Assembly: GCA_026315105.1 (NCBI GenBank)
Contig: CM048744.1
Span: 317,695,270-317,759,269, forward strand
Origin: Locusta migratoria
Taxonomy: Eukaryota; Arthropoda; Insecta; Orthoptera; Acrididae
Direction of reading: 5' to 3'
DNA: 64,000 nucleotides
Shown piece by piece: positions 22,637-32,719 of this stretch. Under the pieces are notes generated by a model. It had not been told where the DNA came from, made no database searches, and saw only the letters and a list, made by a program, of their open reading frames with translations. Each line of letters begins with the position of its first letter. The first letter of the stretch is position 1. A program made the position numbers and the translations under genes.

Positions 22637-22986
22637 TTAACCCTTCTATGCATGACCTATATTTTTTCAACATTCACATACCCGGGGTCCATTCGACCTG
22701 TTACGTCTAATATAAGAATTTAAATGAAAATAAGTGTTTTTTTGGATATTATCATTCACGAATATATTTATTTGAAGGTTCATGTTTATGATATAAGAAA
22801 GCTGTGGCTATTTTAATGATTTTACTAGCTTTTAAAATGTATAATTAATATAATTTTAATCCTGAATATTTTTTAATGGATTATATTATGAAAACTGATA
22901 CAGAAACCACCAATATTACTTTTCACAGTGGTAAATAGGTGATTTTGCCACTGACAAAGTATAAATCATTTCACAAAAATATCACA

Positions 22987-24557
22987 TCAGTTTATACAGT
23001 TGCACACCACACTGCTATGGTCCTGGCACACATGTTGTGAGGACTTACTGCACACTGTTGTTGCTTTGCTAGCCTTTGAAGCAGGACACAGAGAACACCT
23101 TTTCTTCTGGCGACCAATTGTGCTATTGCTGTTGTTTTGTGTTTTAGGGATAGTAATGAACTTCTCCATATCCAGGAGTATGGATTTTTGCAGTAGATTA
23201 GAAGATCTTATCATAATAGTTGGATCAACTGCATTGAAAGTTCCTTGATGAAAAGCCTCCTCTTGTGCAAAAGGCCTTCGTGATACGTGGGATGTTGCGC
23301 TTTATGGGTAACAAAAGCATTTAGAGTGCATACGTCCATTAAGTTGCACCACAGTGCCATGGGCCAGCGTTTGGTTTGTCTTATGCATGTGTAATTACGC
23401 AGTAGCTGATCCATAACATCAACACCACCCATATTTTTATTATAAAATTTCACAATCTCAGGTTTCCGTTTTGGATTTCTGCTAGTGGTACACTTGTAAA
23501 ATAATTATCTGCAGTAACATTTCTGGCTGCACCAGCAATACCGCTTGTAGGAGTCGAAAGACCCAAATTTTTCTGGGGTGGTTCACTTGGTTCTCTTTCT
23601 GTATACATAGTTCCATTAATGTCATAACCAGTTGTAGCTTCGCACATCCAGAATATTTTCTTCCCATTCTTTGCACTTATTTGGCATATACTGTACAAAT
23701 CAACAACGGCGTCTAAATGGAACCAGTTGTTCATTCACGGTAACGTTGATTTTAGGAATCATTACTTTCCTGCACTGTCCTATAAATATTTTCCATATGT
23801 AGGATATAGCAGCCAGCTTATCAGTTTGTAGCCTAGCCTCTCTTCTTCTTTTGTCATCAAACCTAATGAATCTTCTTAGTGCCTCAAACACACTCACAGA
23901 TATTGTAGCTCTATATAATGAATTGTAAAACTTACCCAGAAAAAGTTCTCTGATTGGAATATCCCAGCTTTTATCTGCTCCAATATGAAGCAAAATTCCC
24001 CAGAAGGCGAACATTTGATCTCTAGTTATATCATGCCAGGTTATCTTTCGTGACACACTAATTCTCCTTGCCTCTAGGTTTGTGCATCTCACAATTTCAT
24101 CCACAATGGATGGAGGAATAAATAAATCCCAAACATCTTTATGGGTGTAAGTGATTGTACCCCTTTCTGTTCCTGGTATAAATTTCACCCCAATGTGAGC
24201 ATGCGTTTTATTTTGCACTGGGGGTCTTTTGCCCCAAAGCATACCATTTGGAGCAATATAAACGTTAGCACTTTCACTGCTTATTTGTACTGAGATATTA
24301 TTATCTACATCATCATCATCATCATCATCATCACCACCACCACCACCACCATCACCACTACGTGTTCTTCGTGCAAAGAGTCGTATGACACTGCCTGAGA
24401 AACAGCTTCATGGTTTTCATCCGAAGCAGAACTTATGTCTGAAAGGAAATCGTCATCTTCAGCTACCCATTGAGTAAGAACTGATTCAAAATTTGTGCTT
24501 GAAAAACGTATGCTATCGTTTTTCCTACTCCTTTTTTTTAGATGCAGATCCTGACAT
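22987..24557 (-). pseudogene. PiggyBac transposase pseudogene
   Basis: An ATG at 24557 (MSGSAS) starts an acidic N-terminus. A run of eight A shifts the frame within seven codons. An expanded CAT/CAC tract at 24309-24357 encodes Asp and Gly runs. The DDE domain follows at 24242-23700 (GVKFIPGTERGTITYTHKDVWDLF, then KITWHDITRDQMFAFWGILLHIG), ending VNEQLVPFRRRC, where the family normally has D for N. Further frames at 23734-23450 and 23453-23211 (YNKNMGGVDVMDQLLRNY) hold the last catalytic region. 23214-22987 holds the Cys-rich end (CSLCPASKASKATTVCSKSS, then HVC). At least three frame changes separate the parts. Confidence 0.85.
24309..24357. repeat. (CAT)n/(CAC)n tract inside the transposase
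   Basis: Eight or more CAT units pass into CAC units. Read on the minus strand in frame they encode Asp and Gly runs of the acidic N-terminus, so expansion there is a likely cause of one frame change. Confidence 0.85.
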
Positions 24558-25589
24558 TGTCTGAAAAATAATAATATGAATAAATAACATCAGTACTCTC
24601 CTCCCGTGCAGAAATATAGTGGCTCTTCATGTTATTTTTTAGTGTTCCCAATAACCCTTACCTTTCTTCCGAATGGGTATCGAATGTCAAACAATACTGC
24701 TGTGTAGCAAACTCCTACAGTCTTTCTGTACAGCGTAACACACTAAAAACCACCCACTGCGATATTTTGCTTCTTACACAACACAGACGTATGCTGTCTG
24801 ATAGTTGAACATGCCAAGTTATAACAATACGTTTTCTGCGATCACGACAATGCATATGTGTGGCAGTAACGTATTCTCGGTACTCCAACAAAATGTAATT
24901 GATTACAACCCAATCTAATTTAACGACACTACCATAAACCACAGGGTCCATCCGACCCAGGTTATGTAAATGTGTAGTATAAAGAAGAAAATTAAAGTGG
25001 CACTTAAACTAATGACACCCAATTCTAGTAGTATCTGTAATGTATTACTAAATATTGCCAGAGAGCATACCTGAACGGTTGGGACTCAATTTCAAGTCTT
25101 TAATACACAAATTAAAAATTAAAATTGTTCCCGTGTCCATTGGACGCAGGATATGCATACTAGGGTTAAGCGGTCGCGCTACGACTCTGCTGCCCGTTGG
25201 AGGACTCCATGCATCAGTAGCCGAAAGACTGTACTCGACAGAAAGACGACTTTTACGTAGCATCGCAAAACTGCCAAGACTAACACCAAGTGACGACGTT
25301 TATGAAATCACTAGATTTGAACCACTGCAAGACAGACTAGCCAAGCTGAGAGCGAGCTACGGACGACATATACTGACCAAACGAGCTGACGTGGAAGATC
25401 TACTAACGACAAAACCGAGTCCAACGAGAAGACCAAGGTTCAAATACATAGAACCAGCGCGTACAGTAGCCCAATACACCTCCACGGAATTCCCAGATCT
25501 AGCCCCAATCATGGAACCCTTGGTTAGAAACCTCCCCACACCACATCACCTCACTAAACAACAAAACAGACATAATCAATAGCCCCTAT

Positions 25590-25622
25590 ACACACACACA
25601 CACACACACATACACACACACA
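25590..25622. repeat. (CA)n microsatellite
   Basis: CA repeats with one T interruption, in the 3' region of the LINE. Confidence 0.9.
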
Positions 25623-26216
25623 CTCAATGCACACAAGTACCAACAACACCCACTCAAGACATCCGCTCCCCTCCCAAGATGCTTCAACACTTAACAACTA
25701 ATAGATCATAAAGTACTGTAAATGTTGTAAATACCCCCCTCTTTTCTCTCCTGGAACCTTTCAAAATTCTTATAAATATCTGAAATTCTCACAATATAAC
25801 TAGTTCATAACGATCATGTAAAATCTCACAACACCTGTACATGCCACAAAATTATTTACTTAGATTTTACTTTATATTTTCTTTATCTATTTTATTTGAT
25901 ACCTGATCTCATATTTTAATTAATTTTTCTTTCTATTTTCCCCTTTTCTTTTTTCAATCTATTTCATCTTCTTGGAAAATTTTATCAAATTATATTTTCA
26001 TAATTGTAAATTGTATAACCAAACAATATATGAGCACTGCAAAATGTGAAGTAATGAAAAATATTGTACAAAATATTGTAATGTATTATTCTTGCACTAA
26101 AGCAAAACATGTGAAATAAATAAAATTATAATCTGCAATACCTTTGGCTGAAAAGGGCAAAGCTGGCCCTAAAACAGCCCGCTCCATCCTCTCAGGGTGG
26201 TAAATTAAAAATGCAA

Positions 26217-26263
<47 letters not shown>
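26217..26263. repeat. (AAT)n tract, LINE tail
   Basis: About 15 AAT units. The tyrosine-run frame at 26086-26292 on the minus strand is only a translation of this tract. Confidence 0.9.
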
Positions 26264-26265
<2 letters not shown>

Positions 26266-26267
<2 letters not shown>

Positions 26268-26524
26268 CGTATACGTGCTGTCTCCGCGACATAAAACGTT
26301 TCTCATGCGGATAAAAACACTTTGAATGTACATGTAAAATGATCTGATAGAAAACGAAACGAATATTTATAGTTTAAAAATACTTTATAAATTAATGAAA
26401 TTCAGCAACCAGTTGCTTGTAATTATTTATTTTAGACGACCGGTTTCGGACGCTTGAGTGCCATTCTTCTGGTCTATTTTAGTATTGTTGCTTAATGAAT
26501 GTAGCTACATGCTATTAGGAGAAT
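26266..26524. other. Spacer
   Basis: A GACGACCGGTTTCGGACGCT block at 26437-26456 looks like part of a dispersed repeat. No gene. Confidence 0.3.
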
Positions 26525-26835
26525 CAACACTTGAACATCCACCATACTCGGCCGATCTCGATACTCCAGACTTTTTTCCTGTATTATCGATTAAAACTCG
26601 TGGTGAAAGGAAGAACATTTGACATTATTCCTGAGATCTAATGATACGTGACGAGGCTTTAGAACACCATCCCAAAGGTGGACTTCGTGCAAAATTTCCA
26701 GGGCATGTAACTCAGACCTCAGCGATGCACAGTTAAGGAGGTAACTATTTCAAAGAAGAGTAAGTTTACTGTAGTTCATAGTTTATCTACGTTAATGTTA
26801 CGGGATTATTCACCGAACTTTATTTTCAGTGGTTG
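26525..26835 (+). mobile_element. Mariner transposase C-terminal relic and element end
   Basis: The plus strand encodes EHPPYSADLDTPDFF, the mariner motif around the third catalytic Asp (normally HPPYSPDLAPxDFF), followed by broken frames and a final GNYFKEE (GDYFEGD in the family). The element end TTCACCGAACTTTATT follows at about 26811-26826. Its counterpart lies antisense at 21295-21840. Confidence 0.8.
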
Positions 26836-26854
26836 TAAATTTGGAAGACGAAAA

Positions 26855-27320
26855 TGTACTGAGTCCTTTCTGACAGGAAATCACGAACAAATCTCACAAC
26901 TGAAACGATATTTCATAAGCACGCAAGTGATTAGAAGACGCTTGTGAATTACAGCGTCAAAAGCCTTCCGGAAATCTAGAAATATGAAATCGATTTAAAA
27001 TACCTTGTCGATAGCACGTATGACTTCATGTGAGTAAAGAGCTAGTTGTGTTTAACACGAACGATACTTTCTGAATCCGTGTTGACTATGGCTCTTCGAA
27101 GTAGTTCATAATGTTTGAGGAAAGTATATGTTTTAAAATCCTGCTGCAAACTGACGTCAATGATATACGACTCTAACTTTCCGCATCACTCCTATTGCCT
27201 TTCTTGAATACTGAGATGACATGTGCAACTTTCAAGTCTTTGCGTACGTATCTTTCTCTGAACGAGCGGTTGTATATTAGCTAGATGTGGAGCTATTGCA
27301 TCAGCATACAATCTGGCTAA
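26855..27320 (-). mobile_element. LINE reverse-transcriptase fragment (CR1/jockey-like)
   Basis: The reverse complement covers the segment just before motif B: the antisense of CTTTCTGACAGGAAATCACG...CATAAGCACGCA is shared with 20895-20950. It also carries upstream text with the palm residues near the KAFRKS-like stretch (CAAAAGCCTTCCGGAAATCTA antisense). No long frame is open. Confidence 0.6.
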
Positions 27321-28275
27321 TCAGGAGTGACTTGAAGAGAAACGCAAGGCCGTAGAACAATGTATAACTTCGGGAAGGATAGACACCACCCACAGAAAAA
27401 CAAAGGAGACATTTGGAGTAAGAGAAGCAGGGTATGAATATCAAGCACTTAGATGGAAAACCAGTACTAACAAAGATGGGAAAGCTGAAAGGTGGAAAGA
27501 ATACGTAGCAAGCCTGTACAAAGTAATAAACTTGAAGGCAGCATTCTAGAAATGTAAGACGAAGTAGAGGAAGATGAGGTAGGAGATGCTATACCGCGAG
27601 AAGAATTTGACAGTGCACTAAAATATTTGAGTAGAAACAAGGCCCCTGGAGTAGATGCTGTTACACTGAACTGCTATCTTCATTAGGAGAGACAGTCACG
27701 AAGAAATTGTTCCACCTGGTATGCAAGATGTATGAGACAGGGGAAATACCGTCAGATTTCAAGAAGAATACTGTATAGTGATTCCAGTACATAAGAAAGC
27801 AAGTGCAGACAAATGTGACAATTACAGAACTATCAGTTTAATAAGTCATGGTTGCAAAACACTGACACAAATTATTTACAGACGAATGGAACATTTGGTG
27901 GAATCCGACCTTGGGGAAGATCAATTTGAATTTAGGAGAAATATAGGAACACGCAAAGGAATACTACCATTACGACATAGATGAAAGATTTAGGGAAGGC
28001 AAACCTACGTCTTTAGCATTTGTGGATGTGGAGAAAGCTTTTGACAATGTTGACTGGAATATATTACTTCAGGTTCTGAACGTAGAAGGGGTAAAATATA
28101 GGAAGCGAAGATAAAACATGAAAAATTCTATAGGGATTTTGTATTTACCTGTCCTATATCATTTTCATGCCTCCTCCATGTTTCCATGGATGAAGCACAA
28201 CAGTTTGCGTTTGTACCGCAATGACAGTGTACGCGAGGGTTGTAGTTACTCCCCAATGCACTGTGTGAAGAGTAG
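27321..28275 (+). mobile_element. LINE fragment, RTE-like: linker and start of reverse transcriptase
   Basis: The plus strand reads TKETFGVREAGYEYQALRW and KAERWKEYVASLYK, then shifted frames with KAPGVDA-like text. VIPVHKKASADKCDNYRTISLISHGCKTL follows at 27778-27870 with EDQFEFRRNIGTR (fingers), then FVDVEKAFDNVDW near 28018-28060 (motif A). It ends at VREGCSYSPMHCV (motif B; normally RQGCSLSP) near 28225-28262. Multiple stops. Confidence 0.8.
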
Positions 28276-28284
28276 AAACTCTAA

Positions 28285-28475
28285 AGGTGCGAGTCCGAAC
28301 ACGGCGACAGCGACCCACTGCAGCTGCCGACAACGACCGAGACGCAGCCGCCTGCTGCCGACCCGTTGCGGAACGCAGCGGCAGGCGAGCAGCGCGGTCG
28401 CCGGTCTGAGGCGAGGCGAGGTGTTTGCCGACTGCCGTGGCTGTTGCGCTGTAGTTGGAGGGCGAAGACGATGAC
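28285..28475. other. CpG-rich patch
   Basis: A GC- and CpG-rich segment abrupt against AT-rich flanks, open in several frames but with no family I recognise. It could be an exon/promoter remnant or captured sequence. The same flavour recurs at 30160-30445. Confidence 0.35.
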
Positions 28476-28559
28476 GATGCTTTGTTCCATACGAAGAAAA
28501 CACGATAGCTGGTAATGCCTTTATGTAAACGTACAGCTGCCGAGGGAAGTACAGGCCGC

Positions 28560-28597
28560 TGATTAAAAAAAAAAAAAAAAGAAAAAAAAAAAAAAGT
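28560..28597. repeat. Poly(A) tract with one G
   Basis: Two A runs separated by a G. It may be a retroelement tail, but no element was defined upstream. Confidence 0.7.
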
Positions 28598-28689
28598 TTA
28601 GTGACGAATTTATTCAGGAGCTGTTGACGTTTAAATAAAAGAAAGTTCAACTTCGTACAGAGTTCTATTTTGGATGACATAAAACCACA

Positions 28690-29730
28690 GTGCCTAAGAA
28701 ATGCAATAACTGAAGAAGAAAAATTACATTTTACACTGAGAATTACGCAAAAACTCGTGCATTATTTACTATCTGCTCAACAACTGGTACGAGACAGTCC
28801 CAGCGATGTGAATGTTGAAGGTGTGTTATTATCTCTTGATTGCTGATTTGTGTTCCACTGTGGGCCCATCATTTCGAAATCAGATGCCATGCGACTATTA
28901 TTTTTCTTTCGGTACTGCGTTATATGTTGGAAATGAACTCCGTAAAACTGCTCTGATATGTCCAGAAAATAATTCAACATGATATTTGCGTCGCATAAAA
29001 GCCTTTAGTAACTTTTGCCTCGTTTCTTTCCTTTCCTTTCACACTTTTAATATTGTACCATCGTTAGTTTTATTTCGTTTTATTTTCTTTGTTGGTACGT
29101 AACATTAATCTATTGTCACCTCTCGTGAACTTGAAGTAAATAAACCCGTCCTGACAGTATTTTACACAAAACGCTTTATTACTCTACATAATCATTTTTA
29201 AAAACACCATTTACGTAATTACCGACAGTTAATTTCTTAATTCTTTTAAACATAAACCACCGTTTTGTTTAGTTTTTACTTTAATAGTTAAGTATTGAGG
29301 AAACTGCACTAAGTTGCTACAAAAATGAAGCAAAACGTGTTACAAAATATTAATGAGTGCAGCTTCCTCTGAGTCTTCATTGATATGCCACGTCAAACAT
29401 TTACAGGCATACATCCGTACTCATAATTAAATAGTTTATCAGGATTATATCCCGACTGATTCAGCACAGTTCCAAGCCTATTATATATTTATTCGTGGAA
29501 CTTGACAACTCTTCTTCCCTGTTGTAAACAACAAATGCAAGTTTCAATCCGATCTGTAGAAGAGACAAGGCAATGATGTCTTCTGCTTTTAATTACATCC
29601 AATTCAATGATGTCTCAATAAATTAAAACGAAAAAAATCTCAATTTACAGTTTCTTGAGGACATATTCCCAAGTGCTTCAATTGTTATAAACAATCTTGC
29701 TTGTGGTGGCCATTTGAGCAGCAGCTGAAT
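28690..29730. other. AT-rich spacer, no gene
   Basis: No frame with family features, no repeats recognised. Confidence 0.4.
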
Positions 29731-29832
29731 ACTATGTATTTTCACTGTAGTGTTTTTAAAAGAAAACGCCTTTTGCCACTGCAAGTAGTAAAAGGCGTTT
29801 TCTTTAAAAACACTACAGTGAAAATACATAGT
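29731..29832. repeat. Near-perfect 44-bp hairpin
   Basis: Arms 29731-29774 and 29790-29832 are reverse complements except for one extra A. A 15-base loop separates them. The arms begin ACTATGTATTTTCACTGTAG and continue through AGTGTTTTTAAA to AACGCCTTTT. Transcribed from either strand, this would fold into a long hairpin. It could be a foldback element, a recent inverted duplication or a small-RNA precursor. Confidence 0.95.
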
Positions 29833-30025
29833 TACAAACAATGTACATATGAATCCATTCCTTGATAAATAAGTTTCGTGCACTTACTCGTCCTGTTCAA
29901 CTACTGTGCTGTAGCTTTCCAGATATCTTTTACTAAAACATTTCTGTACTCGTTATTTCTTGCATTAAATATTACAGGATATGTTGCTACTGTGTTTACG
30001 GACTTCTTTTCACAGAGTTCAAACT

Positions 30026-30147
30026 TTCAAATGTTTATAGAGCTTATGGGACTTAACTACAGGGTCATCAGTCCCTAGACTTACAAACTACTTATGAACT
30101 AGCTTATAATAAAGACGGCACAAACTGCCATGCCCGACGGGGAACAG
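30026..30147 (-). repeat. SINE family A fragment
   Basis: Tail and body only, from TTCAAATGTTTATAGAGC to GCCATGCCCGACGGGGA. The head with the A- and B-boxes has been replaced by a G-run and a CpG-rich segment. Confidence 0.8.
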
Positions 30148-30159
30148 CTTCGCGTATCT

Positions 30160-30445
30160 TCGGCGGGGGGGGGGGGGGGTCGGGTCGGCGACAGCGACAC
30201 CACTGGTTCGGGACCGGACGGCCGCCGGTCGCCGGAGCAGGTATACGGCGACCAGTGCCGCCGCCGCCGCGTTCCGCATCGCTCGCATTGTAGACAATGG
30301 GGACCAGTGGTGCCGCCTGTCGCGGCTCAGCGACGACTGCCGCTTACCGCGGGTTCGGAATCGCACCTTAATGTTCACCAACCTGACGTCTTTTATAGAT
30401 GTCGTCCCCACACAGATGATAGAACGCAGGTCGGAGTTCTTGAAG
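30160..30445. other. CpG-rich patch with open frames on both strands
   Basis: Starts with a 14-base G run (about 30166-30179). The plus frame 30130-30486 and minus frame 30088-30411 are both open because stops are rare in GC-rich DNA. No domain was recognised. Confidence 0.35.
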
Positions 30446-31104
30446 TGAGGCTGAAATTATTAAACTACTGGCAGGAACTCAACTAATTACGGAATAATAC
30501 TGAAATTTTTGGGATGTCAGCTAGTTTTATTTAAAGAATGCAGAAAACTAGCAAACCGCATAATAATTTACACTTGCCACATATTGTTTTAACTGAAAGT
30601 TCAATATATTGCCATTTTTCATTGTTCTAAAATAATTAAACTACATCTTATGACCGCCTACATGTTACTCCTCCGAGTGCGTGTTCTGGACTGAAGTGTG
30701 GCGGTTCGATGCAAGACTGCCTGCGCTCCGCAATTTAGCGCGCAAACATGGCCGCCGTGCATCGTCCGTCTTAAATTAATCGTTTTGTTTATTAATTTGG
30801 ATATAGTTAATACATGTTATTTAGTTAGGGCTTAGCTTGGCTTTGAAAGGTTTTCTAACTTGAGTTTAACGTTTATTAAATATTAATGAATATATGACCC
30901 CTTTTTGGCGCGTGACCGCCAGTACTACAGCCAAACTGTGCCTGCCACTCGGGGACTTCCCTAGAATTCGGTGATAATTGCCAGTGCTCTTTCCCATGAG
31001 AACCAGACCTAATGTACCACCTGTCGTGGTTTTCACCAGCTTTCAGCATCCGTCGCCTACTGGTTGTAACCGGCTGTACTGAAGATACTCAGATCTTAAT
31101 ATGA
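30446..31104. other. Spacer, no gene recognised
   Basis: AT-rich up to about 30900, more balanced to 31100. No repeat identified with confidence. Confidence 0.35.
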
Positions 31105-31430
31105 TGACTTTTAGCCAGAAATATTACAAGAGCTATATTCAACTTGTACAAAAACCAGACAGCAATTATAACAGTTGAATGACATGAAAGGGTCGCAGTG
31201 GTGGGGAAGGGAATAAGACAGGGGTGTAGCCTGTCTCCAATGTTATTCAATATGTGCACTGAGCAAGTTGTGAAGGAATGCAACGAGAAATTTGGAGAGG
31301 GAATTACAGTACAGAGAGAGGGAATAAAAACTTTGCAGTTTGCTGACGACATAGTAATTCTGTGTGTTGAAAGGAAGATATAATATCAACATTAACAAGA
31401 CTAAAACGAGGGTAATAGAATGTAGTGTCC
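31105..31430 (+). mobile_element. LINE reverse-transcriptase fragment (RTE-like)
   Basis: RNITRAIFNLYKNQTAIITVE, one stop, then VGKGIRQGCSLSPMLFNMCTEQ (motif B) and IKTLQFADDIVILCVERK (catalytic FADD). It ends in remnants of INKTKTRVIEC. It is the same family as 27321-28275 and 32720-35300 and is better preserved around the active site. The text stops at a junction with the Tc1-like relic near 31430. Confidence 0.85.
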
Positions 31431-31499
31431 CACACATGCTCAATGGGGGACAAAGCTGGAGAACATGCTGGCCAGGGTAGTTAACATACGCCTTGAAGA

Positions 31500-31745
31500 C
31501 CGCATTAGGTTGTACGGGATATATGACGACGTGCATTGTTCTGTTGGAAAAACATATCGCCTTGTTGGTCCATGAACGGTAGCAAGAGGGGCTGAATGAT
31601 GGTTTTAATGTACCATGCATTGTTCAATGTCCCCTCGACGATCACTAGGGGAGAAGATCTATTGTAGGATATAACTACCCACACTATGATGCTGGTTGTC
31701 GGCCCCATGTGCCTCTGTCGTATACACTTATTAAGTAAAATCATG
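31500..31745 (-). pseudogene. Tc1-like transposase fragment
   Basis: The minus strand reads TTSIIVWVVISYNRSSPLVI, VEGTLNNAWYI and PFMDQQGDMFFQQNNARRHISRT. This is the Tc1 DDE segment around the second catalytic Asp. The usual QDNARPH is QNNARRH, so the Asp itself is lost. Neither the N-terminal helix-turn-helix part nor the end is present, and no terminal repeats were seen. Confidence 0.8.
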
Positions 31746-32352
31746 TAGTTTCAAGAAACACGTATATATAAATAAACTTTAAAAATAAAAATACGTCTCT
31801 AAACACTGAATTTTATTCGAGATACAAGAAATAGAAAATGTTTCTTTGTTTCAAATTTGTTTCTTTCAGGAAAGAAACATAAAAACGTAAATAAGAAAAA
31901 GACTTTCGAGATGGCGTTAAAAATTTTTTAAATCGGGTTATTATATAAAAAGAATATTTTTGTAAAATTGAGTTATTACAAAAGCTACAACTATGTAGAA
32001 GAATTCAAAAAGCCAAAACCATTCGAAATACAAAATATAATCCAAATCGTTACAGCCGTGTCTGGTATTCGTGAAATATAAATGTACAAAAATTGTTCGT
32101 TTAAACATATCACGTGTAAACTGTATAAATGACGTGTGTTCGTTTCACTGCACCTGCAACGCTTAAGAAGTACGTAATTTTTCATCATACTTTGATTTGT
32201 TGATGTTAATCGTGTGTGTTGGCAGCTGCGTATTTCGCTGCGTTTCGTCTCAGTCATCTGTAATTCGTGAATAATAATGAACGGCTCGCGGTCTTCGTTC
32301 TGTGCTTCCTTTGTTCATACGCGTCCTCCTACTACTTTCTGGCTTTCGTAAA
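31746..32352. other. AT-rich spacer
   Basis: No gene recognised. Confidence 0.4.
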
Positions 32353-32600
32353 CATTCGACACGATTCGCCAGTTGCCTTCGTATCATGAATCGTTGTATC
32401 TTGTAATCGTCACGAGGTAGACGATTGTTTTGTACGACGATTCGTCCCCCTCTCGACTGCTCTCCCGCATTCGGCACGATTCGGCATGATTTGGCTGTCG
32501 CATTCGAACCATAATTCGTTGGAACTTGGAATATTCACGAGACAAACGATTCTTTTGAACGACGATTCGTTCGGATCACGATTCGATTCTTACAGTTCTT
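32353..32600. repeat. Two direct repeats rich in ACGATTCG
   Basis: Unit 1 (about 32353-32450) and unit 2 (about 32468-32578) share CATTCGxCACGATTCG, ATAATTCGTTG/ATGAATCGTTG, CACGAGxxAxACGATT and GACGATTCGT in order. The motif ACGATTCG or CGATTCG occurs at least six times. Confidence 0.75.
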
Positions 32601-32719
32601 TATTTGTATTCGTTCAAGTGAACGACTCATTCACGTAGCGCCATAACTCTACTGCAATGTCCCTGCTATTACTGCCACGCCACATTGATCCACGCCTAGC
32701 AAATTTGATTTCAGAAAGG

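Larger units (their letters stand above)
22641..25165 (-). mobile_element. Full-length piggyBac-family transposon, inactivated
   Basis: 2,525 bp bounded by TTAA at 22637-22640 and 25166-25169. The terminal inverted repeats are CCCTTCTATGCATGACC at the left and, inverted from the right, CCCTAGTATGCATATCC. A subterminal motif GGGTCCATTCGACC recurs at about 22686 and 24944 (there with CC), and a weaker version lies at about 25134. Transposase remains run on the minus strand. Structure and size fit an autonomous founder now dead by frameshifts. Confidence 0.92.
25166..26265 (+). mobile_element. LINE 3' part with (AAT)n tail, adjoining the piggyBac element
   Basis: The plus frame from the TTAA to 25582 reads LYSTERRLLRSIAKLPRLTP, VYEITRFEPLQDRLAKLRA and RPRFKYIEPARTVAQY, a reverse-transcriptase C-terminal tail. 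A long AT-rich 3' region with a CA tract (25590-25622) follows, and the element ends in (AAT)n at 26217-26263, the tail type of I-like LINEs. LINE sequence starts at the piggyBac target site, but I could not see its continuation left of 22637. Confidence 0.65.

Noticed and set aside
26086..26292. Tyrosine-rich ORF
   Set aside because: Translation of the (AAT)n tract at 26217-26263.
30088..30486. Overlapping ORFs on both strands
   Set aside because: GC-rich DNA with few stops; no domain, no splice structure. Kept only as a CpG-rich patch.
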